Shown here in pieces: positions 1 through 6,460 of a DNA stretch of 8,266 nt (position 1 is its first letter; the number at the start of each line of letters is the position of its first letter). Origin of the DNA: Actinomycetota bacterium (GTDB lineage Bacteria > Actinomycetota > Actinomycetes > Streptosporangiales > Streptosporangiaceae); the NCBI GenBank assembly GCA_003161205.1, contig PMOU01000091.1, positions 1 to 8,266 on the forward strand. Direction: 5' to 3'. The notes beneath the pieces were generated by a model. The model was not told the origin of the DNA. It did not search any database and was given only the letters and a program-made list of their open reading frames with translations. The position numbers were made by a program, and so were the translations under genes.

Positions 1-114
1 GGCGCGGCGGTCGGCCATGGCCAGCAGGCGGCGGATGCGGCCGGCGATCGCGTCCTTGGTCAGCGGCGGGTCGGCGAGCTGACCCAGCGCTTCCAGGCTG
101 GCCTGGCGGTGGGC
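1..114. repeat. Direct repeat, left copy (whiA 3' region)
   Basis: Positions 1-114 match 8153-8266 in the same orientation, with an offset of 8152 and a single mismatch (G at 89, T at 8241). The repeat lies inside whiA, and its true extent cannot be seen because both copies run to a window edge. On the left it could continue beyond position 1, and on the right beyond 8266. Confidence 0.97.
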
Positions 115-933
115 GATCCTCAGCTTGCCTGCCATCGTCAGGTGCTCCGGCGCGTCCTGGCCGAGGATCTCCAGCGCGCGCTCCACCCGGGCGCCCGCCG
201 CTACCGCGGCGCGCGCGCTGCGGCGCAGGTTCGCGTCGTCGAAGTTCGCGAGCCGGTTGGCGGTGGCCCTGACCTCGCGGCGCATCCGCCGTTCCTCCCA
301 GGCCAGCACCGCCTCGTGCGCGCCGAGCCTGGTCAGCATGGCGCTGATCGCCTCGCCGTCCCTGATCACGACCCGGTCCACGCCGCGCACGTCCCGCGCC
401 TTGGCGTGCACCTTCAGCCGCCGGGCCGCGCCGACCAGGGCGAGCGCCGCCTCCGAGCCGGGGCAGGTGATCTCCAGCGCCATCGAGCGGCCGGGCTCGG
501 TCAGCGACCCGTGCGCCAGGAAGGCACCGCGCCAGGCCGCCTCGCAGCAGCATGCGGAGCCCGACACGACGTTCCTGGGCAGGCCGCGCACCGGACGGCC
601 GAAGCTGTCGATCAGCCCGGCCTGGCGGGCCAGGCTCTCGCCGGCCTGCCCCTTACTCACCCGCACCAGATAGCGGTTCCCCTTGCGCAGGCCGCTCGGC
701 GCGACCACGAGGAACTCCGCCGGATGGCCGAACACCTCGGTGATACTCGCCCGCAGCCGCCGGGCCACAGCGCCGGTGTCCAGCTCCGCCTCGATCACGA
801 CCCGGCCCTCGGAAAGATGCAGACCGCCGGCGAACCTGAGCAGTGTGGATACCTCCGCCTTGCGGCAGCACGGCTTAACCACCTGGACCCGGCTGAGCTG
901 ATCCTTTCCGCCGCTGCCGGGTCGTAGCGGCAC
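1..933 (-). CDS. whiA: WhiA sporulation/cell-division transcription regulator (left copy, 3' end cut by window edge)
   Basis: The frame is open from GTG at 933-931 to the left edge (311 codons). It encodes a near full-length WhiA, a DNA-binding regulator that acts with WhiB in actinobacterial sporulation and division. Residues 11-40 carry the family N-terminus (DQLSRV, then [20 protein letters not shown]), followed by the LAGLIDADG-like domain with [18 protein letters not shown] and [18 protein letters not shown]. The C-terminal helix-turn-helix region contains [27 protein letters not shown] and LLAMADRRA. No stop or frameshift was found when every codon was read. Only about 18 C-terminal residues are missing; they lie beyond position 1. 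The first ~9 residues (VPLRPGSGG) do not resemble the usual actinobacterial start (MAMTAAVKDE-like, from memory), and similarity begins at K10. No good Shine-Dalgarno precedes GTG 933, so the start is uncertain. It lies 52 bp downstream of the SDR gene on the same strand and may be co-transcribed with it. The usual upstream neighbour, yvcK, is absent here. Confidence 0.93.
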   Translation of the reverse strand, partial: MPLRPGSGGKDQLSRVQVVKPCCRKAEVSTLLRFAGGLHLSEGRVVIEAELDTGAVARRLRASITEVFGHPAEFLVVAPSGLRKGNRYLVRVSKGQAGESLARQAGLIDSFGRPVRGLPRNVVSGSACCCEAAWRGAFLAHGSLTEPGRSMALEITCPGSEAALALVGAARRLKVHAKARDVRGVDRVVIRDGEAISAMLTRLGAHEAVLAWEERRMRREVRATANRLANFDDANLRRSARAAVAAGARVERALEILGQDAPEHLTMAGKLRIAHRQASLEALGQLADPPLTKDAIAGRIRRLLAMADRRA

Positions 934-941
934 GGCCGGAC

Positions 942-951
942 GAACCGGTTC
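942..951. repeat. 10-bp perfect palindrome in the gap between SDR and whiA
   Basis: GAACCGGTTC is a perfect inverted repeat in the 52-bp gap between the SDR stop (986) and the left whiA start. Outer CCGG (936-939) and CCGG (951-954) nearly extend the dyad, with one extra base on the left side. It could be an operator, a weak transcript hairpin or a recombination junction; the sequence does not decide which. Confidence 0.5.
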
Positions 952-985
952 CGGCTGAATGCGCGGCTGTCAGCCGGGGATCGCG

Positions 986-1765
986 TCACCACATGTTCTG
1001 GCCGCCGTCAGCGGTCAGCTTCTGCCCTGTGATGAACCGGGCGGCCGGGCTGAGCAGGAGCATCACGGCGTCAGCGACGTCGGCGGGCGTGCCGAGCCTG
1101 CCCATGGGAACGGCGTCCTGCCGCGCACGGCGGGCGGCGGGGTCGTCCAGCCCGAACCGGCGGGTGGTCTCGCCGGTGACGACAAGCCCGGGGATGACCG
1201 TGTTGACCCGGATCGCCGGGGCGAGCTCGAGTGCCAGGCACTGGGTCATGATCATGAGGGCGGCCTTCGACGCGCAGGTGGCGATGCCGTTGCGCCTGGC
1301 CCGAATACCGGTGGCGGCCCCGATGTTGATGATCGCGCCGCCTGTGTCCTGGGCCAGCATCTGGCGGGCGGCGTGCTGGGCGCAGAACAGCGCGCCCTTG
1401 ACGGTGACGCCGGTCACGATGTCCCAGTCGTCGGCGGTGACGTCGAGCGCGGGCTTGTCGATCACCCGGGCGGCGTTGTTGACCAGCACGTCGAGTCGAC
1501 CGTGCGCGCGGACTGCCTCGTAGATCAGGCGTGCGGCGCCGGCGGGCGCGCTCACGTCGGCCTTCACGAGCTGCGCCGAGCCTGTGGAGTCCCGCAGGCA
1601 CTGGCTCAGCGCCGCACCAGCTCGGGCGTCGTCGTCGGCGTAGTTGAGCGTGACCTGATATCCCTCGGCGAGGAGCCGCTGGGCGATCGCAAGGCCGATG
1701 CCGCTGGTGCTCCCAGTCACGACGGCGGCGGGCCGCCCGTCGCCGGGCACTAGGCCGGCCCGCAC
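986..1765 (-). CDS. SDR-family Rossmann protein with degenerate catalytic residues
   Basis: This is a classical short-chain dehydrogenase/reductase of 259 aa by length and fold. The N-terminal cofactor motif TGSTSGIG is at residues 17-24, and the structural motif VLVNNAA is near 93-99. The C-terminus shows the common FITGQ...TADGGQ ending. These enzymes normally use NAD(P)H with an Asn-Ser-Tyr-Lys tetrad. Aligned on the Lys (K167 in ASKAAL), the Tyr position is Thr163 and the Ser position, 13 residues earlier (INIGA), is Ala150. The helix-4 Asn position (VTVKG) appears to be Thr121. Only the Lys remains, so ordinary ketoreductase activity is doubtful; it may bind cofactor or ligand, or have another role. 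The GTG at 1765 overlaps the upstream regulator by 16 bp. A second GTG at 1750 shares a base with the regulator stop (TAGTG) and gives 254 aa; it fits translational coupling and the usual spacing to the glycine motif. Neither start has a clear Shine-Dalgarno. Confidence 0.88.
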   Translation of the reverse strand: MRAGLVPGDGRPAAVVTGSTSGIGLAIAQRLLAEGYQVTLNYADDDARAGAALSQCLRDSTGSAQLVKADVSAPAGAARLIYEAVRAHGRLDVLVNNAARVIDKPALDVTADDWDIVTGVTVKGALFCAQHAARQMLAQDTGGAIINIGAATGIRARRNGIATCASKAALMIMTQCLALELAPAIRVNTVIPGLVVTGETTRRFGLDDPAARRARQDAVPMGRLGTPADVADAVMLLLSPAARFITGQKLTADGGQNMW

Positions 1766-3216
1766 GTGGCGGAGGATTCCCGCAGTGCGTCCCCGGCCGC
1801 GGCCACCCGTCTGCTGCCGGGCCAGCGGGCCGATGCCTGCTGCCAGGCGGCCCGCAGCTCCCGGTATCGCTGCACGCTGCCGAGCATGACCGCCCCGGCG
1901 AGTCCTGCAGCTGCGAGTTCCTCATAGCCGTCCAGGTCGCCGTCCAGGACCGTGACCGTCGCCTGCCGGGCGATGGCCTCGTACCGGATCCGGTCAGGGA
2001 CCGGCTGCTGCCCGCCGCCCGCGGCGCGGGCGAAGACCCCGGCGGCCTGCCCGCTGTAGCCGCGCCCCGGGTGCGAGGCGGCAAGCGCGGCATAGGACAG
2101 GCCCTCCTCCAGGGCAAGGCTGGCCGGCGTCCACTCGGCGTACAGCCACGCGGGATCGGCGTCCGGGCTGGCAGGGTACAGGTCGCGGGCGAGCCCGCAG
2201 CCGCGCAGCGCGTCCTGCACCCGGCCTAGCTGCGCGTAGGCAACCGCCGCCTCGGCATGCGCACGGGATCGCAGCAGCGGCGGGACCGCCCCGGCGACCG
2301 CGAGCGCCCCCTCGTAGGAGGCGGCGGCCCGCTCCGGGTCCCCGGCGTAGAACCAGGTGGAGGCCAGGGAGATCAGGGCGGCGGCGTTGGCGCCGGGATC
2401 GCCGGACATGGCGGCGAGCTCGACGGCCTGCCGGCAGTGTTGTTCTCGGACGGCGAGCTGCTGGCGGTGCAGGGCGATGATCCCGCAGATCCGGTGCGCC
2501 TGCGCGGCGAGCGCGGCGGCGGCCTGCTGGTGGCGGGACTCCCGCCGCGCCGCCGCGTCCAGGGGGAGCAGGCAGGGGGACAGTGCCCGCGCAGCCGCGT
2601 CCAGGTCGCTGCCGCGCATCAGGTGCCAGCAGGCGGCCAGGCTGACCGCGCACCTGGCCAGGAACGCGTCCTGCGTCGCGGGCCGCGTGCCGCCAGCCGG
2701 GGCCAGCGCCGCGGCCGGCAGGGCGGCGATGGTTGCCAGGGCGTGCCTGCGGGACAGCTCGTGCAGCAGTACCCGGTCCGAGTCGCCAGAGGGTGGAATG
2801 GCCGCGTCAGACATTACGATCTCCTGTGTCAGCAGCGCCTGTAGCGCTGCCAGCTGCGGCAGGTGCTGCCATGTGTCGGTCAGCGTCACCAGGCGCGCGA
2901 GCCGTATCCCGAACCATCCGGGCCACCCCTGCCCCGCGTCGTCGTCCCGGGCCTGAACCACGATCCGGGCGGCGGGCCGGCCGGGCGGCGGACCGCCGGC
3001 GAGCTCGGCCGCCGGGACGTCCAGCGCCCGCGCGAACAGTAGCACGTACCGTTCGGAGACCCCAGCGTTGTCCCGCTCCCGGCGGCGCAGCTGCTTCACC
3101 AGGGTGTCGTGGGCCGGGACCGGGTCGCTGCCCGCCGCCTGCCTGAGCCGGCGGGCCGTTTCCGGCACGTCCCAGCCCGCCTGCAGCCGCCACGCCCGCC
3201 ACGTCTCGCCGTTCAC
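1750..3216 (-). CDS. XRE-type HTH and TPR-repeat transcriptional regulator
   Basis: Protein of about 488 aa. The N-terminal ~70 residues form an XRE-like helix-turn-helix of the kind found in many actinobacterial regulators (WRAWRLQAGWDVPETARRL, then LRRRERDNAGVSERYVLLFA). A linker follows, then an Ala-rich all-helical region resembling tetratricopeptide repeats from about residue 230 to 440, for example ALISLASTWFYAGDPERAAA and AEAAVAYAQLGRVQDALRG. No membrane segment or signal peptide is seen. The open frame extends to GTG 3228, but that codon overlaps the AGGAGG at 3234-3229. GTG 3216 lies 12 nt downstream of it and has a second purine-rich stretch (GGAGAGG) just upstream, so it is preferred. 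The gene is divergent from the biosynthetic operon and overlaps the SDR gene, which suggests a cluster-situated regulator acting on the shared intergenic region. Its ligand is unknown. Confidence 0.85.
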   Translation of the reverse strand: MNGETWRAWRLQAGWDVPETARRLRQAAGSDPVPAHDTLVKQLRRRERDNAGVSERYVLLFARALDVPAAELAGGPPPGRPAARIVVQARDDDAGQGWPGWFGIRLARLVTLTDTWQHLPQLAALQALLTQEIVMSDAAIPPSGDSDRVLLHELSRRHALATIAALPAAALAPAGGTRPATQDAFLARCAVSLAACWHLMRGSDLDAAARALSPCLLPLDAAARRESRHQQAAAALAAQAHRICGIIALHRQQLAVREQHCRQAVELAAMSGDPGANAAALISLASTWFYAGDPERAAASYEGALAVAGAVPPLLRSRAHAEAAVAYAQLGRVQDALRGCGLARDLYPASPDADPAWLYAEWTPASLALEEGLSYAALAASHPGRGYSGQAAGVFARAAGGGQQPVPDRIRYEAIARQATVTVLDGDLDGYEELAAAGLAGAVMLGSVQRYRELRAAWQQASARWPGSRRVAAAGDALRESSATCGPA

Positions 3217-3228
3217 TGGCCTCTCCAC

Positions 3229-3234
3229 CCTCCT
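3229..3234 (-). promoter_or_regulatory. Shine-Dalgarno deciding the start of the XRE-TPR regulator
   Basis: The minus strand reads AGGAGG here, the full consensus. It abuts and partly overlaps the GTG at 3228, leaving no spacer, and lies 12 nt from the GTG at 3216. This supports the downstream start. Confidence 0.6.
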
Positions 3235-3271
3235 GACTCCGCCCGCCGGGGTGCCGGACGGGGCACGGGCT

Positions 3272-3299
3272 GTTCCCTCATGCCCCCGCCGGGTTCCCT
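3272..3299. repeat. Heptamer direct repeat, candidate operator
   Basis: GTTCCCT occurs at 3272-3278 and 3293-3299, start to start exactly 21 bp, about two turns of the helix. That phasing would put two protein subunits on the same face of the DNA. It sits in the divergent region, so it is a candidate binding site for the adjacent XRE-TPR regulator or another factor. Two heptamers can arise by chance in this GC-rich sequence. Confidence 0.35.
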
Positions 3300-3403
3300 T
3301 CTGCCCACTGTCGCACGCCGCCGACGTGTAGTGAACTGGGCGCAGTCAGCCCGTGACCATCCGCCGCCCGCCCCGGGACGGACGCCGGGAAGAGGATCAG
3401 CGC

Positions 3404-3535
3404 ATGGCAGCCGCAACAGCCACCCTGGCCGGGATCCGGCGCGGCCCTGACAGGACCGGAAGCCGCCGGAAAGGAGACCTGCCGCGTGATCATTTACCGG
3501 GTATCGGGGAGAGCTCACCCGCACAAGGTCGATGA
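3404..3535 (+). CDS. Possible 43-aa leader or small protein (doubtful)
   Basis: ATG 3404 is preceded by GAGGA with a 7-nt spacer, and the frame encodes 43 residues. It starts MAAATATLAGIRRGP and ends GESSPAQGR, is basic in the middle (TGSRRKGDLPR), and stops at TGA 3533-3535. It overlaps the first 50 bases of the monooxygenase gene in another frame. It could be a leader peptide coupled to that gene, but the lack of family resemblance and the overlap make a chance frame equally likely. It contains no cysteine and no recognisable precursor-peptide core. Confidence 0.2.
   Translation: MAAATATLAGIRRGPDRTGSRRKGDLPRDHLPGIGESSPAQGR
3471..3476 (+). promoter_or_regulatory. Shine-Dalgarno of the first operon gene
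   Basis: AAGGAG lies 9 nt upstream of the GTG at 3486. It is the strongest ribosome binding site on the plus strand of this operon and fixes the start of the monooxygenase-fold gene. Confidence 0.65.
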
Positions 3536-3791
3536 GGTCCGGAAGAGATTCGCCGCCCTGTCCGCGGCTAGCCGCAAGGTGGCCGGAGTGGTCAGCTTCG
3601 ATGTCGCGCAGGACGTCACCGACCCCGCGATCTTCATCTCCACGGAGGTCTACCAGAACCAGCAAGCCGTTGACAGGCAGGGAGAACTGCCCGAGCTGCA
3701 CGATCTTATGGCCTGCCTGCCCGGGCTGCTGGCCGACGGGCCGCACGGCACCGTATTCACTGCGTCACCCACCGGGCCGTGGCCGGCATAA
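3486..3791 (+). CDS. Antibiotic biosynthesis monooxygenase (ABM) fold protein
   Basis: A 101-aa protein with the length and pattern of the ABM/quinol monooxygenase family of dimeric ferredoxin-like folds. The first strand is MIIYRVSGRAHP, followed by a helix (KVDEVRKRFAALSAASRKV) and the family-like middle GVVSFDVAQDVTDPAIFIST. EVYQNQQAVDRQ then introduces a final helix (LPELHDLMACLPGLL) and strand. Members oxidise aromatic or quinol-like substrates without metal or cofactor, protect cells from reactive quinones, or serve as heme-degrading or accessory proteins, so the substrate cannot be told from sequence. It is the first gene of the plus-strand operon, translated from GTG with a good Shine-Dalgarno, and is followed after 46 bp by the methyltransferase gene. 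No signal peptide is seen, so it is cytoplasmic. Confidence 0.8.
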   Translation: MIIYRVSGRAHPHKVDEVRKRFAALSAASRKVAGVVSFDVAQDVTDPAIFISTEVYQNQQAVDRQGELPELHDLMACLPGLLADGPHGTVFTASPTGPWPA

Positions 3792-3837
3792 CCCAGGCCT
3801 GGCCAAGCTCGCCCCAGGCAGAGAGCGCCAGGCACCG

Positions 3838-4578
3838 ATGACCAATGCCGCATACTACTCGCTTGCCCGCGAGTATGACGATCTTCTAGGAGACCTCGCC
3901 GAGGCCACCTGGCGCAGCGGGATACTCGCCGAGCTTGCCCGGCTCCGCACCGGGCAGCGCCAGGTGGTCATCGACCTGGGCGCCGGCACCGGGACCGGCG
4001 GCAGGCTGATCGGCGACGCCGGGTGGCGGCTCAGGAGGATCGGCGTCGACCGCTCCGAGCGCATGCTGCGCAGCGCAGCGGAACGGTACGAGGCCACAAT
4101 CATGGCGGACATCACCGTCCTTCCGGCCGTCGCGTCCTGTGCTGACTTCATCGTCAGCGGGTTCGACACGCTGAACTACCTTCCCCCCGGCCAGCTCCGG
4201 CAGTGCCTGGCCAGCGCAGCACGCTGCCTGAAGCCCGAGGGCTGGCTGATCTTCGACTACTCCTCGCCCGAGCTGCTGCGCGGCACGTGGCGCGACCGTC
4301 ACCACGATCAGCAGCTGCCCGACGGGATCCTGCGGTGGGAGCACCGCTACGACAGCGCAGCCGGGATATCGGTCAGCAGCATCGAGCGCCACGACGCCGA
4401 CGGGAACGTGGACTGGCGCGAGACCCATGTCCAGTACGCGCTGGATGCCTACCCGCTGCACGAGGCGGCCGCGGCGGCCGGGCTGCGCGCCGAGCGGGTC
4501 CGCGACCTCGACCGCCCCGAGTTCAGCCCGTCAGCCGGCACGCACGTGTGGGTCCTGCGGAAAGAAAGCACTGCCTGA
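3838..4578 (+). CDS. Class I SAM-dependent methyltransferase
   Basis: A 246-aa cytoplasmic Rossmann-fold methyltransferase. The N-terminal YYSLAREYDDLLGD matches the opening seen in many small-molecule methyltransferases. Motif I is VIDLGAGTG at residues 44-52 (SAM glycine loop). The acidic residue ending strand 2 is D71 in GVDRS, D91 follows in ADI, and post-motif segments are FDTLNYL (109-115) and LKPEGWLIFD (131-140). The C-terminal part is a plausible substrate lid. The open frame extends upstream to 3532, but ATG 3838 begins the conserved N-terminus and avoids overlap with the upstream gene, so it is preferred. The target atom (N, O or C) cannot be inferred. It is tightly linked to the next gene, with 4 bp between them, which argues for co-translation in one operon. 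Confidence 0.88.
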   Translation: MTNAAYYSLAREYDDLLGDLAEATWRSGILAELARLRTGQRQVVIDLGAGTGTGGRLIGDAGWRLRRIGVDRSERMLRSAAERYEATIMADITVLPAVASCADFIVSGFDTLNYLPPGQLRQCLASAARCLKPEGWLIFDYSSPELLRGTWRDRHHDQQLPDGILRWEHRYDSAAGISVSSIERHDADGNVDWRETHVQYALDAYPLHEAAAAAGLRAERVRDLDRPEFSPSAGTHVWVLRKESTA

Positions 4579-4582
4579 GGCC

Positions 4583-5542
4583 ATGAACAAGATACTCGCC
4601 GATGCCCTCCGTACCAGCCCCGGCCTCTGCGTCGTCCAGCTGTCCGGCCGGGACTGCCACCGTCCCGGCCTGCTGCCGACGTTCCTGCAGGACGGGCGCG
4701 ATGTCCACGGCAGTCACGGGCTGTTCTACTGGCTGCGCGCCCGGCAGCGCGGGCTGGTCGTCTCCAGCGGGAACGCCGCGGTGATCCTCGCCTGGCGCCC
4801 CGATGTCGGGTGGCTGGCGGCGCTGCGCCCCGTCGGCCCCGCCGACGCCGCGGCGAGCCTCCTGGACACGATGGCGGCCGCCGCGGCCGCTGCCCTGCCC
4901 GGCATCCCGCTGCTGGCCAGGTACTGCGGCGCCCCGCTCGCCGCCGCCCTCCTCGCACGGCGTTGGCAGCCCTTCGACGGGGCCTGGTGCCCCGAAGCGC
5001 CCTTGGATGACGAGGCGTTCCCCGAGGTCGTGGTCACCGCGGACCCGGCCGGGCTGCCGGCGGGCAGGAAGTACAAGTCGCTTCGGGAAGCCATCACCTG
5101 GCACCAGGAGGCCTACCGCTTCCGGGCCAGCCCGCACCCGCTCGGCGGCGAGGCGCAGGCCATCACCGGCGGCACCACTCCGGCACGGCCCGCCCGCGCG
5201 CAGGAGGCGGACTTCGACGCGGCCGTCCTGGCGGCGCTCGGCTCCGGCCAGCATCACGGCCTCGCCTACCACTACCTGCATCACGGCACCGACCTGGCCG
5301 GCTGGGCGGTCACAGGCAACACCACCGGCACCTCCCACGGCTACTACCTGTGGACGGCCAAAGCCCCCAGGCTCGCCTCCTATTTCCTCTGGCAGATCTA
5401 CCTGCAAGAACGGCACAGCGGAGCAGTCGCCCTCAACCTCGGGGGCTCCGAGACGCAGTCGCTGCACCACTACAAGACCCGGACATTTCCCGGTCACGAA
5501 CTCCGGAAGACCTCCATCCTCTGCCCGCCAGCCCAGCCGTAA
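4583..5542 (+). CDS. GNAT/FemABX-like (possibly DUF2156-type) acyl- or aminoacyl-transferase
   Basis: A 319-aa protein whose layout suggests two GNAT-like lobes. The first lobe runs from about residue 15 to 155 (GLFYWLRARQRGLVV, AAVILAWRP, GIPLLARYCGAPLAAALLA). A basic linker with KYKSLREAITWHQEAYRF (164-180) resembles the Lys/Arg-rich segment of DUF2156 and FemABX proteins. The second lobe, from about 210, contains GLAYHYLHHG, GWAVTGNTTGTSHGYYLW and a C-terminal LNLGGSE (284-290). HHYKTRTFPGHELRK (295-309) then resembles the 'GGS...fK..fg' ending of FemABX and lysyl-PG synthase C domains. Those families transfer amino acids from charged tRNA or acyl groups from CoA. The match is by eye and the donor is not known. 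No membrane helices are seen. The start is ATG 4583, 4 bp after the methyltransferase stop; the frame runs open further upstream, but inside that gene. A plain single-domain acyltransferase fold is the main alternative. Confidence 0.55.
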   Translation: MNKILADALRTSPGLCVVQLSGRDCHRPGLLPTFLQDGRDVHGSHGLFYWLRARQRGLVVSSGNAAVILAWRPDVGWLAALRPVGPADAAASLLDTMAAAAAAALPGIPLLARYCGAPLAAALLARRWQPFDGAWCPEAPLDDEAFPEVVVTADPAGLPAGRKYKSLREAITWHQEAYRFRASPHPLGGEAQAITGGTTPARPARAQEADFDAAVLAALGSGQHHGLAYHYLHHGTDLAGWAVTGNTTGTSHGYYLWTAKAPRLASYFLWQIYLQERHSGAVALNLGGSETQSLHHYKTRTFPGHELRKTSILCPPAQP

Positions 5543-5557
5543 CCAGAGAAGCGACCG

Positions 5558-6403
5558 ATGCCAGACACAACCTTCTACATCCACAACCCGGACGTCAGGA
5601 CTCCCGACCGGCACTGCCCGACCCTGCTCAGCCCCGGCGAGGAAGACCAGTTTGCCGAGGCGGGGTTCGTGATACCGGCCCGCCGGCTGTCCTGGGAAAC
5701 CATCACGGTCCTGTGCGGCGCGGCCGACGCGCTCGCAGCCGCGCGTTTCAGCTCCTCGGAGCAGAAGACCTACCAGGATGAGTTCCCGGGCCAGTACATC
5801 CGCGACCCGCACAAAATCGACCCCCGGCTGATGACCGTGCCGCTGCTCGACTACCCGCTGGCCGACACCGTCCGCACGCTCCTCGGCCCCCGCATCGTGC
5901 TCCGCAACTCCAACATCCGCATCACCCACCCCGGCAGCGGTGACAGCACGATCTGGCACACCGACTTCCGGCCCCACGTCACGCCGCCACCCCGGCTCGG
6001 TGGCACAACCGCAGTGATCACCGCGCTGGTCTACCTCGACCCGGCCGACCCGCAGACCGGCCCGCTATACGTCGTGCCGGGCAGCCACCGCACAGCTGAT
6101 CAGCCTGCCGCCGCCATGGGACCCATGGCCGGGCAGTCGGAACTGGTCATCGAGCCGGGCCAGGTCGTCGTGATGAACGCCGCCCTGCGGCACCGCGGCG
6201 GCCCCAACGTCAGCCGCGACCGAGCACGCCGGCTGCTCACCCTGCAGATGTCGATCATCTTCATGGCCCCGCACAACTTCGAAGAGACCCCGCCCACCGC
6301 CGCCTGGACCCGGCTGGCGGAACAGGCCCGCGACACGGCAGACGAGCCGCTACTGGAACTGCTCGGCCTGGGCGGCTTCAACCCGGTCAGCGCCCTGTAC
6401 TGA
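5558..6403 (+). CDS. Phytanoyl-CoA dioxygenase (PhyH) family Fe(II)/2-oxoglutarate oxygenase
   Basis: A 281-aa protein, typical length for PhyH-type non-heme iron oxygenases, which use O2 and 2-oxoglutarate to hydroxylate or otherwise oxidise small molecules. The iron ligands are visible as the HxD pair H134 and D136 in IWHTDFRP and the distal H212 in ALRHRGGPNVS. Arg residues at 222-225 (RARR) can bind the 2-oxoglutarate carboxylate. Between them lie the jelly-roll strands, including ALVYLDPADPQTGPLYVVPG and the family signature PGSHR (174-178). The active site therefore looks complete. ATG 5558 is 15 bp after the transferase stop; the preceding Shine-Dalgarno is weak (GAGAAG). It is the last gene of the plus-strand operon, ending just before a GC-rich hairpin. 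The likely role is hydroxylation of the cluster's amino-acid-like intermediate, which is inference. Confidence 0.9.
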   Translation: MPDTTFYIHNPDVRTPDRHCPTLLSPGEEDQFAEAGFVIPARRLSWETITVLCGAADALAAARFSSSEQKTYQDEFPGQYIRDPHKIDPRLMTVPLLDYPLADTVRTLLGPRIVLRNSNIRITHPGSGDSTIWHTDFRPHVTPPPRLGGTTAVITALVYLDPADPQTGPLYVVPGSHRTADQPAAAMGPMAGQSELVIEPGQVVVMNAALRHRGGPNVSRDRARRLLTLQMSIIFMAPHNFEETPPTAAWTRLAEQARDTADEPLLELLGLGGFNPVSALY

Positions 6404-6405
6404 CC

Positions 6406-6452
6406 GCGCGGGCCGCCGCGGCCGGGGGCTGCCCCTCGGGGCGCGCCCGCGC
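6406..6452. terminator. Candidate bidirectional terminator between convergent genes
   Basis: GCGCGGGC (6406-6413) and GCCCGCGC (6445-6452) are perfect 8-bp inverted arms. Inside lie smaller hairpins: GGCC/GGCC around 6411-6423, and GCCC/GGGC at 6431-6434 and 6439-6442 with loop CTCG. There is no T-run on either side, as is common in actinobacteria. It fills almost all of the 57-bp gap between the dioxygenase (plus) and the SHMT-like gene (minus), so it could stop both transcripts. Confidence 0.6.
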
Positions 6453-6460
6453 CGGAGCGG

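Larger units (their letters stand above)
3217..3485. promoter_or_regulatory. Divergent control region between regulator and biosynthetic operon
   Basis: About 270 bp separates the divergent starts at 3216 (minus) and 3486 (plus). It must hold promoters for both directions. No good -35/-10 pair was found by eye in either direction. Visible elements are the heptamer GTTCCCT at 3272-3278 and again at 3293-3299, and AAGGAG at 3471-3476, the ribosome binding site of the first operon gene. A short open frame (3404-3535) with its own GAGGA motif also lies here and runs into the operon. Confidence 0.55.

Noticed and set aside
109..927. Long plus-strand open frame opposite whiA
   Set aside because: It is the complement of a clear WhiA coding frame. 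Its product is Arg/Ala/His-rich with no family resemblance, the usual shadow in GC-rich DNA.
959..1753. Plus-strand 264-codon frame opposite the SDR gene
   Set aside because: Gly/Asp/Val-rich low-complexity product with no motifs; the minus strand has the recognisable SDR protein.
1071..2117. Minus-strand 348-codon frame across the SDR and regulator genes
   Set aside because: Arg/Pro-rich, out of frame with two recognisable proteins.
3213..3746. Minus-strand 177-codon frame across the divergent region and ABM gene
   Set aside because: No family resemblance; overlaps the ABM gene, which has a good ribosome binding site.
4523..5977. Minus-strand 484-codon frame opposite the transferase and dioxygenase genes
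   Set aside because: Long only because GC-rich third positions suppress stops; no motifs, and it covers two plus-strand genes that have motifs.
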